A DNA stretch of 6,892 bases from Desulfocapsa sp. (GTDB lineage: Bacteria > Desulfobacterota > Desulfobulbia > Desulfobulbales > Desulfocapsaceae). The notes under the pieces are model-generated. The model had not been told where the DNA came from. It saw nothing but the letters and a program-made list of their open reading frames with translations, and did not search any database. Positions 1 to 6,089 of the stretch are shown piece by piece (positions within the stretch are counted from its first letter, which is position 1; the number at the start of each line of letters is the position of its first letter). The stretch is from the NCBI GenBank assembly GCA_029934815.1, contig JAOZLM010000123.1:1-6892 (forward strand). Direction: 5' to 3'. Position numbers and translations under genes: made by a program.

Positions 1-1876
1 CATACAAGTCACTTGGTTTACCGGAACCACCATACTGAGACACACCTGAACGCTTAAAGTTGATTGCCTTTCCTGCTTCGGCAAGAATAGTCCCAACCAT
101 ACTGCCAAGACCGGTGTCCACATGATGATCTTCTGCAGTTAATACAACACCAGTTTCTGCCGCCTTAAGAACAGCGCCTTTATCAATTGGCATAAGGGAT
201 GCCATATTCAGCACAGCAACAGAGCGCCCCGCATCTTTCAATATTTTCCAGGCTTCCATTACAGCCGGAACAACAGCTCCGTATGTAATAATTACAGCAT
301 CACTTCCTTCGCGCAGCCAATCTCCTTTACCTGCAACAAAACGGTAATTTTCATCAAAATAGACAGTTCCATCTTCTTTACAGATCATCTCCATTTTAGA
401 TCGTCCCATTCCCACAAACACATTCCCTGGAGTTGTGCCAACATAGCGGATAATTCTGTCAGTCTGATTTGGATCAGCAGGCATATAAACAGAAGATCTG
501 AAATAGTTACGAAACAGCCCAAGATAATCAATGCACTGGTGAGTCGGTCCATCTTCACCAACATCAAGCCCTACGTGAGTGGCAACAACCTTGACACTTG
601 CATGATTAAAATCGTTTAATCGGTTCTGGTTGTACACTTCGGAAACGGCAAAAACACCAAATGTACTAAAAAATGTAACAAGACCAAGACTTGATAAACC
701 ACCTGCCATGGATGCGGCATGATGTTCCTGAATACCTGCTTCTATATAGGCCGCTGGTGAATGTTTATGAAAGCCACCCATCTTCACAGAACCTTCAAGG
801 TCACATGAAATTCCGGTAATTACCATCTTCGAATCGATATTATTTGCTTCAGCGAGACTGAGTAAAGCATTGCCATAAGCGGAGCGATTATCAAGGCTGG
901 TTCCTGCTTCATACTGGATTGCCTCTCCAGCACTAATATTTTGTTCAACCTCTTTAAATTGCTGAATAGTACTGGTATCAACAGGGTTTTCTCTAAGTGT
1001 TTTGTACTTATCAAATTCGTCTTCTACACCCAGCTCTGTCATGGCCTTGCTGATAGAATCACGATCGAGTGGAGAACCATGATATTTGGCAATATTCTCC
1101 ATAAAGGAAATTCCTTTGCCCATGGTGGTACGGGAAACTATTACTGTGGGTTTCCCATCACTCTTCTCATACGCTTTTGAAAATGTCTGGAAATAAGCGT
1201 TAGTATCATGGCCATCGGCAAGATACTGCACATCCCAGTTATTAATGGAGTACATTGAGCGGATGGGTTGTGCCATAACTTCTTCGGTGGTACCGCAGAT
1301 TTGCAGGTGATTACGGTCAATAACCACAATAAGATTATCAAGATTATATTTGGAAGCATAGCGAATAGCCTCCATGATCTGTCCTTTCTGCTGTTCGCCA
1401 TCACCCATAAAACAGATTACCTGATTAGGTTTTTTCTGAATTTTAAAACCGTGGGCAAGTCCTACTGCTGTGGATATTCCCTGACCGAGGTTTCCGGTAT
1501 CCCACTCAACACCGGGCACAATACGTTCGACGTGTCCGGGGAAACCGGATCCTGTACGGCGAAAACCGGTAAGGAAATCTTCTTCTGTAAAATAGCCATA
1601 TTCTGCAAGGGTGGAATAGACACCAGGAGAGACATGTCCAATACTCATAATGACACGATCACGTTCATCCATCTGCGGATTTTTCGCATCATGGCGCATA
1701 CAGCCATAGGTCACCAGCAGGTTATCAAGGGAGGAAAGAGAGCCTCCGGGATGACCGGAACCTGCAAGGGACGTGGAAAGTAAAATGTTTTTAGCACAGC
1801 GGGTACGCATTTCCTGCAATGTGCGTAAGTCCTCACTGGACAATTCATCGGATTGCATAGTAAGTTGCAAGGTCAT
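1..1876 (-). CDS. tkt: Transketolase (fused, near full length; C-terminal end cut by window edge)
   Basis: This is a thiamine-diphosphate enzyme of the non-oxidative pentose phosphate pathway that moves two-carbon ketol units between sugar phosphates in the cytoplasm. I translated the minus strand by hand and it stays open for 625 codons to the left edge, where no stop is reached. Visible landmarks are GHPGGS at residues 41-46 (substrate/cofactor histidine H42), GHVSPG at 80-85, the ThDP/Mg motif GDGE at 158-161 closing with N189 in IDRN, the catalytic glutamate E384 in GIQEHH, and EDGPTHQ at 441-447, followed by the C-terminal transketolase domain. The N- and C-terminal halves are in one chain, unlike the split transketolases of some anaerobes. 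Family length is about 620-670 residues, so little is missing. The start at 1876 is chosen because GGAG lies six bases upstream; an in-frame ATG at 1888 has no ribosome site and would add four residues. It is transcribed divergently from dusB. The assignment is firm; the physiological role is inferred from family. Confidence 0.95.
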   Translation of the reverse strand, partial: MTLQLTMQSDELSSEDLRTLQEMRTRCAKNILLSTSLAGSGHPGGSLSSLDNLLVTYGCMRHDAKNPQMDERDRVIMSIGHVSPGVYSTLAEYGYFTEEDFLTGFRRTGSGFPGHVERIVPGVEWDTGNLGQGISTAVGLAHGFKIQKKPNQVICFMGDGEQQKGQIMEAIRYASKYNLDNLIVVIDRNHLQICGTTEEVMAQPIRSMYSINNWDVQYLADGHDTNAYFQTFSKAYEKSDGKPTVIVSRTTMGKGISFMENIAKYHGSPLDRDSISKAMTELGVEDEFDKYKTLRENPVDTSTIQQFKEVEQNISAGEAIQYEAGTSLDNRSAYGNALLSLAEANNIDSKMVITGISCDLEGSVKMGGFHKHSPAAYIEAGIQEHHAASMAGGLSSLGLVTFFSTFGVFAVSEVYNQNRLNDFNHASVKVVATHVGLDVGEDGPTHQCIDYLGLFRNYFRSSVYMPADPNQTDRIIRYVGTTPGNVFVGMGRSKMEMICKEDGTVYFDENYRFVAGKGDWLREGSDAVIITYGAVVPAVMEAWKILKDAGRSVAVLNMASLMPIDKGAVLKAAETGVVLTAEDHHVDTGLGSMVGTILAEAGKAINFKRSGVSQYGGSGKPSDLY

Positions 1877-1882
1877 TTGGGT

Positions 1883-1886
1883 CTCC
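1883..1886 (-). promoter_or_regulatory. Shine-Dalgarno site for transketolase that decides the start
   Basis: On the minus strand GGAG sits six bases before the ATG at 1876. The GGAG overlaps the last base of the other in-frame ATG (1888-1886), which itself has only AT-rich sequence before it. The site therefore favours translation from 1876. Confidence 0.6.
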
Positions 1887-1923
1887 ATATATAGAGCTGA
1901 TTAATTGGTATGGCAGTAAATTT

Positions 1924-1938
1924 CCATTCTTTGAATGG
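1924..1938. repeat. Perfect 6-bp inverted repeat in the divergent intergenic region
   Basis: CCATTC and GAATGG flank a 3-base TTT centre, giving a short perfect palindrome in the 107-base gap between transketolase and dusB. It could be a regulator's operator or a small hairpin in either leader. A palindrome this short can occur by chance. No convincing -35/-10 pair was found for either gene in this gap. A run of ten A residues (1960-1969) lies between the palindrome and the dusB start. Confidence 0.4.
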
Positions 1939-1983
1939 TGACGACTTTAACTCGTTTACAAAAAAAAAACAGCAGTAAAAATA

Positions 1984-2922
1984 ATGCTAAAAATTGCGGA
2001 TATTTCCTTCGACTCACCATTGATCCTGGCACCGCTTGCAGGCTATACAGACCTTCCTTTCCGCTTGCTTTGCCGTGAATTTGGCGCAGGGCTTACTGTT
2101 TCAGAAATGATTAGCTGCCATGCCTTAAACTATGGCCAGCAGAAGACAAAAAAAATGCTTGCCTCGACATCTGAAGACAAGCCTGTCTCCTTCCAGTTAT
2201 TTGGAGCCGAACCTGATCTTATGGGACAGGCGGCAGCACTGTTAAATGAATACAACCCAACTCTCATAGATATTAATATGGGCTGTCCTGTTAAAAAAGT
2301 CACCAAACGTGGGGCTGGTTCTGCTTTAATGAAAGATATTCATCTTGCAGAACAGATTGTGACCGCCGTTTGTAAAAACTCCAAAGTGCCGGTTACTGTA
2401 AAAACCCGGGCAGGCATAAGTCAGGATGAAATTACTGCCCTTGAGTTCACCCGCATGAGTGAAGCAGCAGGTGCCGCCGCCATCACAATCCACGGCAGGA
2501 CATGGGCACAAGGCTTTTCTGGAAAAGCAGACTGGGAAATTATTACAAGAGCTAAAGAAATTTCAGGAATACCTGTTATCGGAAATGGCGACATAAACTC
2601 TTATGCTGCAGCACTAAAAAAGAAGGACGAAACGGGATGTGACGGGATAATGATTGGTCGTGCAGCACTGGGAAATCCATGGGTCTTCAGTAAAAGTGGC
2701 CGACCTGACACACAAAGGCAGATAACCAGCTGTGTTTTACGCCACCTTGAGTTAATGCAGGAACACCTGGACACCAGCAGACAACTTGCCTACATCCGTA
2801 ATCATACCAGCCGCTATTTTACTGATTTTCCCGGCAGTTCACAAATCCGACAAACAATTCATGCAGCAGAATCTTTCCCTGAACTTGAAAATTTCATTGC
2901 ATCCCTTCGCAATACTGAATGA
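1984..2922 (+). CDS. dusB: tRNA-dihydrouridine synthase, DusB type
   Basis: This FMN-dependent enzyme uses NADPH to reduce specific uridines to dihydrouridine in tRNA, mostly in the D-loop. The 312-residue protein has the full family layout. It begins with APLAGYTDLPFR at residues 16-27 (flavin site) and SEMIS at 40-44. QLFG at 71-74 and INMGCP at 97-102 follow, the latter carrying the catalytic cysteine C101. VKTRAG at 139-144 contains K140, IHGRT at 169-173 contains H170, and IGNGDI at 199-204 and GRAALGNPW at 225-233 are the phosphate-binding motifs. The C-terminal helical tRNA-binding part runs from about 245 to the end. The motif set matches DusB better than DusA or DusC, though subfamily is from recalled consensus. 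The ATG at 1984 is the first possible start after an in-frame stop at 1948-1950. It has no clear Shine-Dalgarno sequence, only an A-rich stretch. A companion Fis gene, common beside dusB in gammaproteobacteria, is absent here. Confidence 0.93.
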   Translation: MLKIADISFDSPLILAPLAGYTDLPFRLLCREFGAGLTVSEMISCHALNYGQQKTKKMLASTSEDKPVSFQLFGAEPDLMGQAAALLNEYNPTLIDINMGCPVKKVTKRGAGSALMKDIHLAEQIVTAVCKNSKVPVTVKTRAGISQDEITALEFTRMSEAAGAAAITIHGRTWAQGFSGKADWEIITRAKEISGIPVIGNGDINSYAAALKKKDETGCDGIMIGRAALGNPWVFSKSGRPDTQRQITSCVLRHLELMQEHLDTSRQLAYIRNHTSRYFTDFPGSSQIRQTIHAAESFPELENFIASLRNTE

Positions 2923-2960
2923 GTCTTCATTTATTTCTTAGTCCATCGCTCCCATTTGCG

Positions 2961-2991
2961 AAGACAATCTCAGATATTAGTCTTTATTTTT
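2961..2991 (+). terminator. Possible weak Rho-independent terminator after dusB
   Basis: AAGAC (2961-2965) pairs with GTCTT (2980-2984). AAT/ATT can continue the stem after one bulged base, and a U-rich tract TATTTTT follows. The stem is short and AT-rich, so function is uncertain. It lies about 40 bases after the dusB stop and before the next promoter, which is where a terminator is expected. A competing 8-bp pairing exists between CTTCGCAA (2905-2912, inside dusB) and TTGCGAAG (2956-2963). Confidence 0.35.
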
Positions 2992-3049
2992 AGTATGTTA
3001 TTGCGCATTACCTAACCCATTCCCATAAGGACTACATTGTAGCATTCTA

Positions 3050-3078
3050 TTGACATCTAATATAGTAACGACTATGTT
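3050..3078 (+). promoter_or_regulatory. Sigma70-type promoter for the chaperone/molybdoenzyme operon
   Basis: A perfect -35 hexamer TTGACA (3050-3055) is followed by a 17-base spacer and a -10 hexamer TATGTT (3073-3078, four of six consensus positions). Transcription would start near 3085, giving a leader of roughly 95 bases before the chaperone ATG. It is the best promoter-like match in the window. A small palindrome CTAC-ATT-GTAG (3032-3042) sits just upstream of the -35 box, about where an activator could bind, but no known regulator consensus (FNR, for example) was recognised in it. Confidence 0.65.
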
Positions 3079-3105
3079 CATTGGCCTGAGAGACAAAAAA
3101 ATAAC

Positions 3106-3149
3106 GGCGCTCTGCCAAACATATATTTATGTTTAAGGCGTCGCCAACC
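3106..3149 (+). repeat. Leader repeat: duplicated GGCG...GCCAA units flanking an AT-rich hairpin
   Basis: Two related units, GGCG-CTCT-GCCAAAC (3106-3120) and GGCG-TC-GCCAACC (3137-3149), flank a perfect inverted repeat with 7-base arms, AAACATA (3117-3123) and TATGTTT (3128-3134), and a TATT loop. GGCG at 3106-3109 can pair with GCC at 3114-3116 in a local hairpin, or with CGCC at 3142-3145 to enclose the AT-rich hairpin. The two pairings exclude each other. The element lies between the predicted transcription start and the chaperone start codon. It could be a regulatory RNA structure or a protein-binding site; no known riboswitch was recognised. Confidence 0.45.
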
Positions 3150-3178
3150 ATATCCCCTAACTAACTATCGCATTCTAC

Positions 3179-3769
3179 ATGTCATCTACCGACCCGGCAC
3201 AAGATATTGCCAGAGTATATCGTTTCCTTTCTCAATGTATGCAGTACCCCGATGCAAAATGGACAAACGATGATTTTTTCAATGTTCTCTACAATTTGCT
3301 TGGCACACTTGGTGCTGTAGAGGACGGCGTTGAAATAAAAACAGCAATAGACAATGCCGATGATGCCCTTGAAGATCTACAGGTAGAGTACACACGACTG
3401 TTTATAAACGGCATGCCCCATGTGATTGCCCCACCCTTTGGCTCTGTGTACATGGATCAGTCCTTACAGGGTGCATTTGCCGGTGACACACTTGCTTATT
3501 ACAGAACAAAGGGTTTTGGCATGGAAAAAGATGCTGATTTACCCGATCATATTATCCACGAACTTGAATTCCTTTCTCTTCTGGCTGAAGAAAATGATTT
3601 TGCCGGAGAAGAGGAGTTTTTGAAAAAATTGTTTCGCCCCTGGTTTGAAAAATTTTTAATCAGGGTTACAGATGGAGCTCACCATCCGTATTATCGGGTG
3701 GTTGTACAATTAATAGATTTTTTCACTAAGGAGGAAGAGAAAGATGGCTTTCAACCTAACGAGGCGTAA
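3179..3769 (+). CDS. TorD/DmsD-family chaperone for molybdoenzyme maturation
   Basis: This is a cytoplasmic all-helical chaperone that, in its family, binds the twin-arginine leader of a molybdoenzyme and holds the apoprotein ready for cofactor insertion before Tat export. The 196-residue protein shows the usual landmarks: E70-Y-T-R-L-F75, the PPFGSVY segment at 85-91, and the hallmark LPDHIIHELEFL at 121-132. A helical C-terminus with HPYYR at 169-173 follows. Length fits the 180-220 residue family. Its client is very likely the gene that follows, whose start it overlaps by 26 bases and whose ribosome site lies inside it, so translation may be coupled. The ATG at 3179 is the first start after an in-frame stop (3158-3160). 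It lacks a Shine-Dalgarno sequence, which is unusual beside the strong sites of the two downstream genes and may keep chaperone output low. Family membership is clear; the exact subfamily name is not. Confidence 0.88.
   Translation: MSSTDPAQDIARVYRFLSQCMQYPDAKWTNDDFFNVLYNLLGTLGAVEDGVEIKTAIDNADDALEDLQVEYTRLFINGMPHVIAPPFGSVYMDQSLQGAFAGDTLAYYRTKGFGMEKDADLPDHIIHELEFLSLLAEENDFAGEEEFLKKLFRPWFEKFLIRVTDGAHHPYYRVVVQLIDFFTKEEEKDGFQPNEA
3728..3734 (+). promoter_or_regulatory. Strong Shine-Dalgarno site of the catalytic subunit, inside the chaperone gene
   Basis: AAGGAGG lies nine bases before the ATG at 3744 and within the last codons of the chaperone gene. It supports this start over later ATGs, and the twin-arginine motif directly after the ATG confirms it. 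Confidence 0.8.
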
Positions 3770-5984
3770 ATTCCTTCAGACAGCATCACTGGCAGCAGCC
3801 AGTGTGCCTCTGTCTAAGGTTGTTTCTGCTAGCACAGGTGTCTCAAAATCAGCACTCGATGCAACGGGTACTGCAGGAGATAAAACTGTTGTAGGTGGAA
3901 TCTGCGAAATGTGTTTCTGGCGTTGTCAGCTGGTCGGTAAAGTACGTGACGGCCGCCTGATGAAGCTTGAAGGAAACCCAAAATCCATTGACAACGGCAC
4001 TGCAATCTGTGCCCGTGGTAATGCAGGTGTAAAACTGCTTTACGATGTGGATCGCTTAAAATACCCCATGAAGAATGTGGGTAAACGTGGCGAGCCAAAA
4101 TGGAAGCGTATTTCCTGGAAAGAAGCACTCGATGAGTGTGGTTCCAAACTGAAATCCACAGTGGATAACTACGGTGCCCATGGTATCTGTGTTTTCCCTC
4201 ATGGTGCTTCAGCTAAATACCCCATGCATTACTTTGAAAGAGCCGTAGGAACACACAACGTGTCTGAGGCCTCTTTCTTCCAGTGTCGTGGTATTCGTGA
4301 CACAGCCTATGTTGCTACCATCGGTAAAGCACCGGGTGAAAAAGTAGATATGCCAAACACCAAGGTTCTCTTCTTTATTGGAGATCATCTTGGCGAGAAT
4401 GTACACGTTTCTCATATCAAACAGTATGTTCAGGGCTTGCAGAACGGTGCCAAACTGATCGTTGCTGATCCTCGTTTCTCTGCCTCTGCTGCTAAAGCTG
4501 ATATCTGGGTTCAGATTAAGCCAGGTACTGATACTGCCTATATGCTTGCCATCATGAACTATCTTGTACAAAACAAGAAATATGATGCAGACTTTGTAGA
4601 AGATTACACCTCTGGTTTCGAAGAATTCTCTGAAGCCATCAAAGGATGGACCCTTGAGAAAGCTGCCAAAGAATGTGACATCCCAGCTGAGCAGATCAAA
4701 GAAGTTGCTGAAATGCTTGCGGACAACGCACCAAATGTTGCTATCCACCCCGGTCGTCACGTCTCCTGGCATGGAAACGACTTCCAGCGTGAGCGTGCTC
4801 TTGCATGTCTTACCGGTATTCTTGGTGCTTACTATGTTAAGGGTGGTTGGGTACCTTCTAAAGGACCTAAAGTTAAAGGTGTTTCCTGGGCCAAGCATGA
4901 TCACGGCCATGAGTTTGACCTGAACTACAACCACGAAGAAGACGAAAAGATCTATACAAACAATCCTCCGGGAACACCCACAGACCTTATTCGTGACTGT
5001 GCAATTTCCGGAAAGCCTTATCCAATCAAAAGCTGTGTTGTCTGGGGACAGAACCCCATGCAAACAATCCCCAATCAGCAAAAGATGAAGGATCTTTTCA
5101 AAGCCATGGACTTTGTTATGTGTGTTGACGTTATGCCAACAGATGTAACCGCATGGGCCGATATTCTTCTTCCGGAAAAGAGTTATCTCGAACGTCATGA
5201 TTATATCAAGAAAGGTACCCAGTGGGATCTTTCCAAAGAGCATCAGCAGTACATCTCTGCACGTATGCCTCTTGTAGGGCCTATGTTTGAGCGTAAAGAT
5301 CAGGTATATATCTGTAACGAACTCGCTAAACGTATGGGACATGAAGACAAGATTCCGGTCAACACCATCGAAGAGATGGTAGACAAATCTCTTGCATCAG
5401 CCAATCTTTCCCTGGAAAAACTGATTGCAGAAGATGGTATCCACATTCAGCCTGGTAAAGATCCTTACGGAATTCCAGAGGATTTTGAAGTTGCACTGTT
5501 CAATGAAGATCTTGATGATGCAGGTCACCCTGGTGCACCAACATATATTCCGGTTGAAGAAGTACCAGCAGGTTTTGCAAGACTTCTTTACGGACGTGCT
5601 CCTGTTCATACCTTTAACAGAAGTCAGAACAACGTATGGCTGCACAACGCCATGCCTGACAACCCTGTCTGGTTGAATAACGAGGTTGCTGCTAAAGTTG
5701 GTCTGGTTGATGGCGACACTGTTGGCTTTGTAAACAGTGAAGGTGTTGAATCAGCTACCACTACAACCGTTAAAGTAACTCCTGGTATCAGAAAAGACTG
5801 TGTCTATATGTACCACGGATACGGTAGTGCTAATCCACTGATGACCATTGGTGTTGGTGCTGGTGTTGATGATACTGCTCTTATCACCAAGCTTGCCATC
5901 GACCCCGAAACAGGTTGTCATGGTATGAGAAACAACTTTGTTAAACTGATTAAAAATGGAAAGGTTCTGGATCTTTCAGTTTAG
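3744..5984 (+). CDS. Tat-exported molybdopterin oxidoreductase catalytic subunit (PsrA/PhsA-like)
   Basis: This is the catalytic subunit of a respiratory enzyme of the DMSO reductase superfamily, with a bis-molybdopterin (Mo or W) site and one Fe-S cluster, probably periplasmic. The 746-residue protein opens with the twin-arginine signal TRRKFLQ (residues 6-12) and an alanine-rich segment ending near residue 30. A 4Fe-4S site follows with C54, C57, C61 and C89 (Cx2Cx3Cx27C). C181 in FFQCRG sits where the metal-ligating residue is expected and is encoded by TGT, not a selenocysteine codon. Cofactor-binding landmarks include KPGTDTAY at 259-266, WGQNP at 434-438 and ADILLPE at 472-478. The C-terminal dinucleotide-binding domain has GRAPVHTFNRSQNN at 617-630. 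The Cx2Cx3C cluster and cysteine ligand resemble polysulfide/thiosulfate reductases. Related tetrathionate, selenate or arsenate enzymes cannot be excluded, and neither can oxidation in reverse. It follows its chaperone and precedes an Fe-S subunit. Codons look more biased (many GGT, CGT, CTT) than in dusB, suggesting high expression. Confidence 0.92.
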   Translation: MAFNLTRRKFLQTASLAAASVPLSKVVSASTGVSKSALDATGTAGDKTVVGGICEMCFWRCQLVGKVRDGRLMKLEGNPKSIDNGTAICARGNAGVKLLYDVDRLKYPMKNVGKRGEPKWKRISWKEALDECGSKLKSTVDNYGAHGICVFPHGASAKYPMHYFERAVGTHNVSEASFFQCRGIRDTAYVATIGKAPGEKVDMPNTKVLFFIGDHLGENVHVSHIKQYVQGLQNGAKLIVADPRFSASAAKADIWVQIKPGTDTAYMLAIMNYLVQNKKYDADFVEDYTSGFEEFSEAIKGWTLEKAAKECDIPAEQIKEVAEMLADNAPNVAIHPGRHVSWHGNDFQRERALACLTGILGAYYVKGGWVPSKGPKVKGVSWAKHDHGHEFDLNYNHEEDEKIYTNNPPGTPTDLIRDCAISGKPYPIKSCVVWGQNPMQTIPNQQKMKDLFKAMDFVMCVDVMPTDVTAWADILLPEKSYLERHDYIKKGTQWDLSKEHQQYISARMPLVGPMFERKDQVYICNELAKRMGHEDKIPVNTIEEMVDKSLASANLSLEKLIAEDGIHIQPGKDPYGIPEDFEVALFNEDLDDAGHPGAPTYIPVEEVPAGFARLLYGRAPVHTFNRSQNNVWLHNAMPDNPVWLNNEVAAKVGLVDGDTVGFVNSEGVESATTTTVKVTPGIRKDCVYMYHGYGSANPLMTIGVGAGVDDTALITKLAIDPETGCHGMRNNFVKLIKNGKVLDLSV

Positions 5985-6019
5985 CTTTTAATTTGCAAAC
6001 GAAACAACATTACATGAAG

Positions 6020-6069
6020 GTTATTTTTTCTTTCTCTCACAACGATAGAGTGTTTTAGGAAAAAATAAC
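6020..6069 (+). repeat. Perfect 11-bp inverted repeat (hairpin) between catalytic and Fe-S subunit genes
   Basis: GTTATTTTTTC (6020-6030) is exactly complementary to GAAAAAATAAC (6059-6069). G-U and A-U pairs can lengthen the stem outward by four pairs (6016-6019 with 6070-6073). Inside the 28-base loop, CTCT (6034-6037) can pair with AGAG (6047-6050). The structure ends just before the ribosome site of the Fe-S gene. It may be an mRNA-stabilising or processing element that sets the ratio of the two subunits, or a regulator site. It is not a typical terminator, because the stem is almost all A and T and only a short TTTTC follows. Confidence 0.55.
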
Positions 6070-6074
6070 TTTTC

Positions 6075-6080
6075 AGGAGG
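6075..6080 (+). promoter_or_regulatory. Shine-Dalgarno site of the Fe-S subunit
   Basis: AGGAGG lies nine bases before the ATG at 6090, a near-ideal site that fixes this start. It directly follows the intergenic hairpin, so folding of that hairpin could affect its access. Confidence 0.75.
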
Positions 6081-6089
6081 ATATATTCA

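Noticed and set aside
1268..1783. A 171-codon open frame on the plus strand
   Set aside because: It is antisense to transketolase, whose minus-strand translation is continuous and full of family motifs here.
1..1888. Possible frameshift or split of the transketolase, since only short open frames are obvious on the minus strand here
   Set aside because: Codon-by-codon translation from 1876 to position 1 is uninterrupted; the gene simply has no stop before the window edge.
1931..1960. A dusB promoter made of TTGAAT and TTTACA with an 18-base spacer
   Set aside because: The -10 box matches consensus at only about half its positions, so it is too weak to report as a feature.
3085..3178. Assignment of the leader as a Moco/Tuco riboswitch
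   Set aside because: The genomic context is suitable, but I cannot match the conserved core of that RNA; only simple hairpins and repeats are visible.
4284..4286. Selenocysteine at the metal ligand of the molybdoenzyme
   Set aside because: The codon at residue 181 is TGT, an ordinary cysteine, and no in-frame TGA occurs in the gene.
4209..5342. A 377-codon open frame on the minus strand opposite the catalytic subunit
   Set aside because: It lies wholly antisense to a gene with clear family motifs, its translation has no recognisable domain, and strong codon bias on the sense strand easily leaves the opposite frame open.
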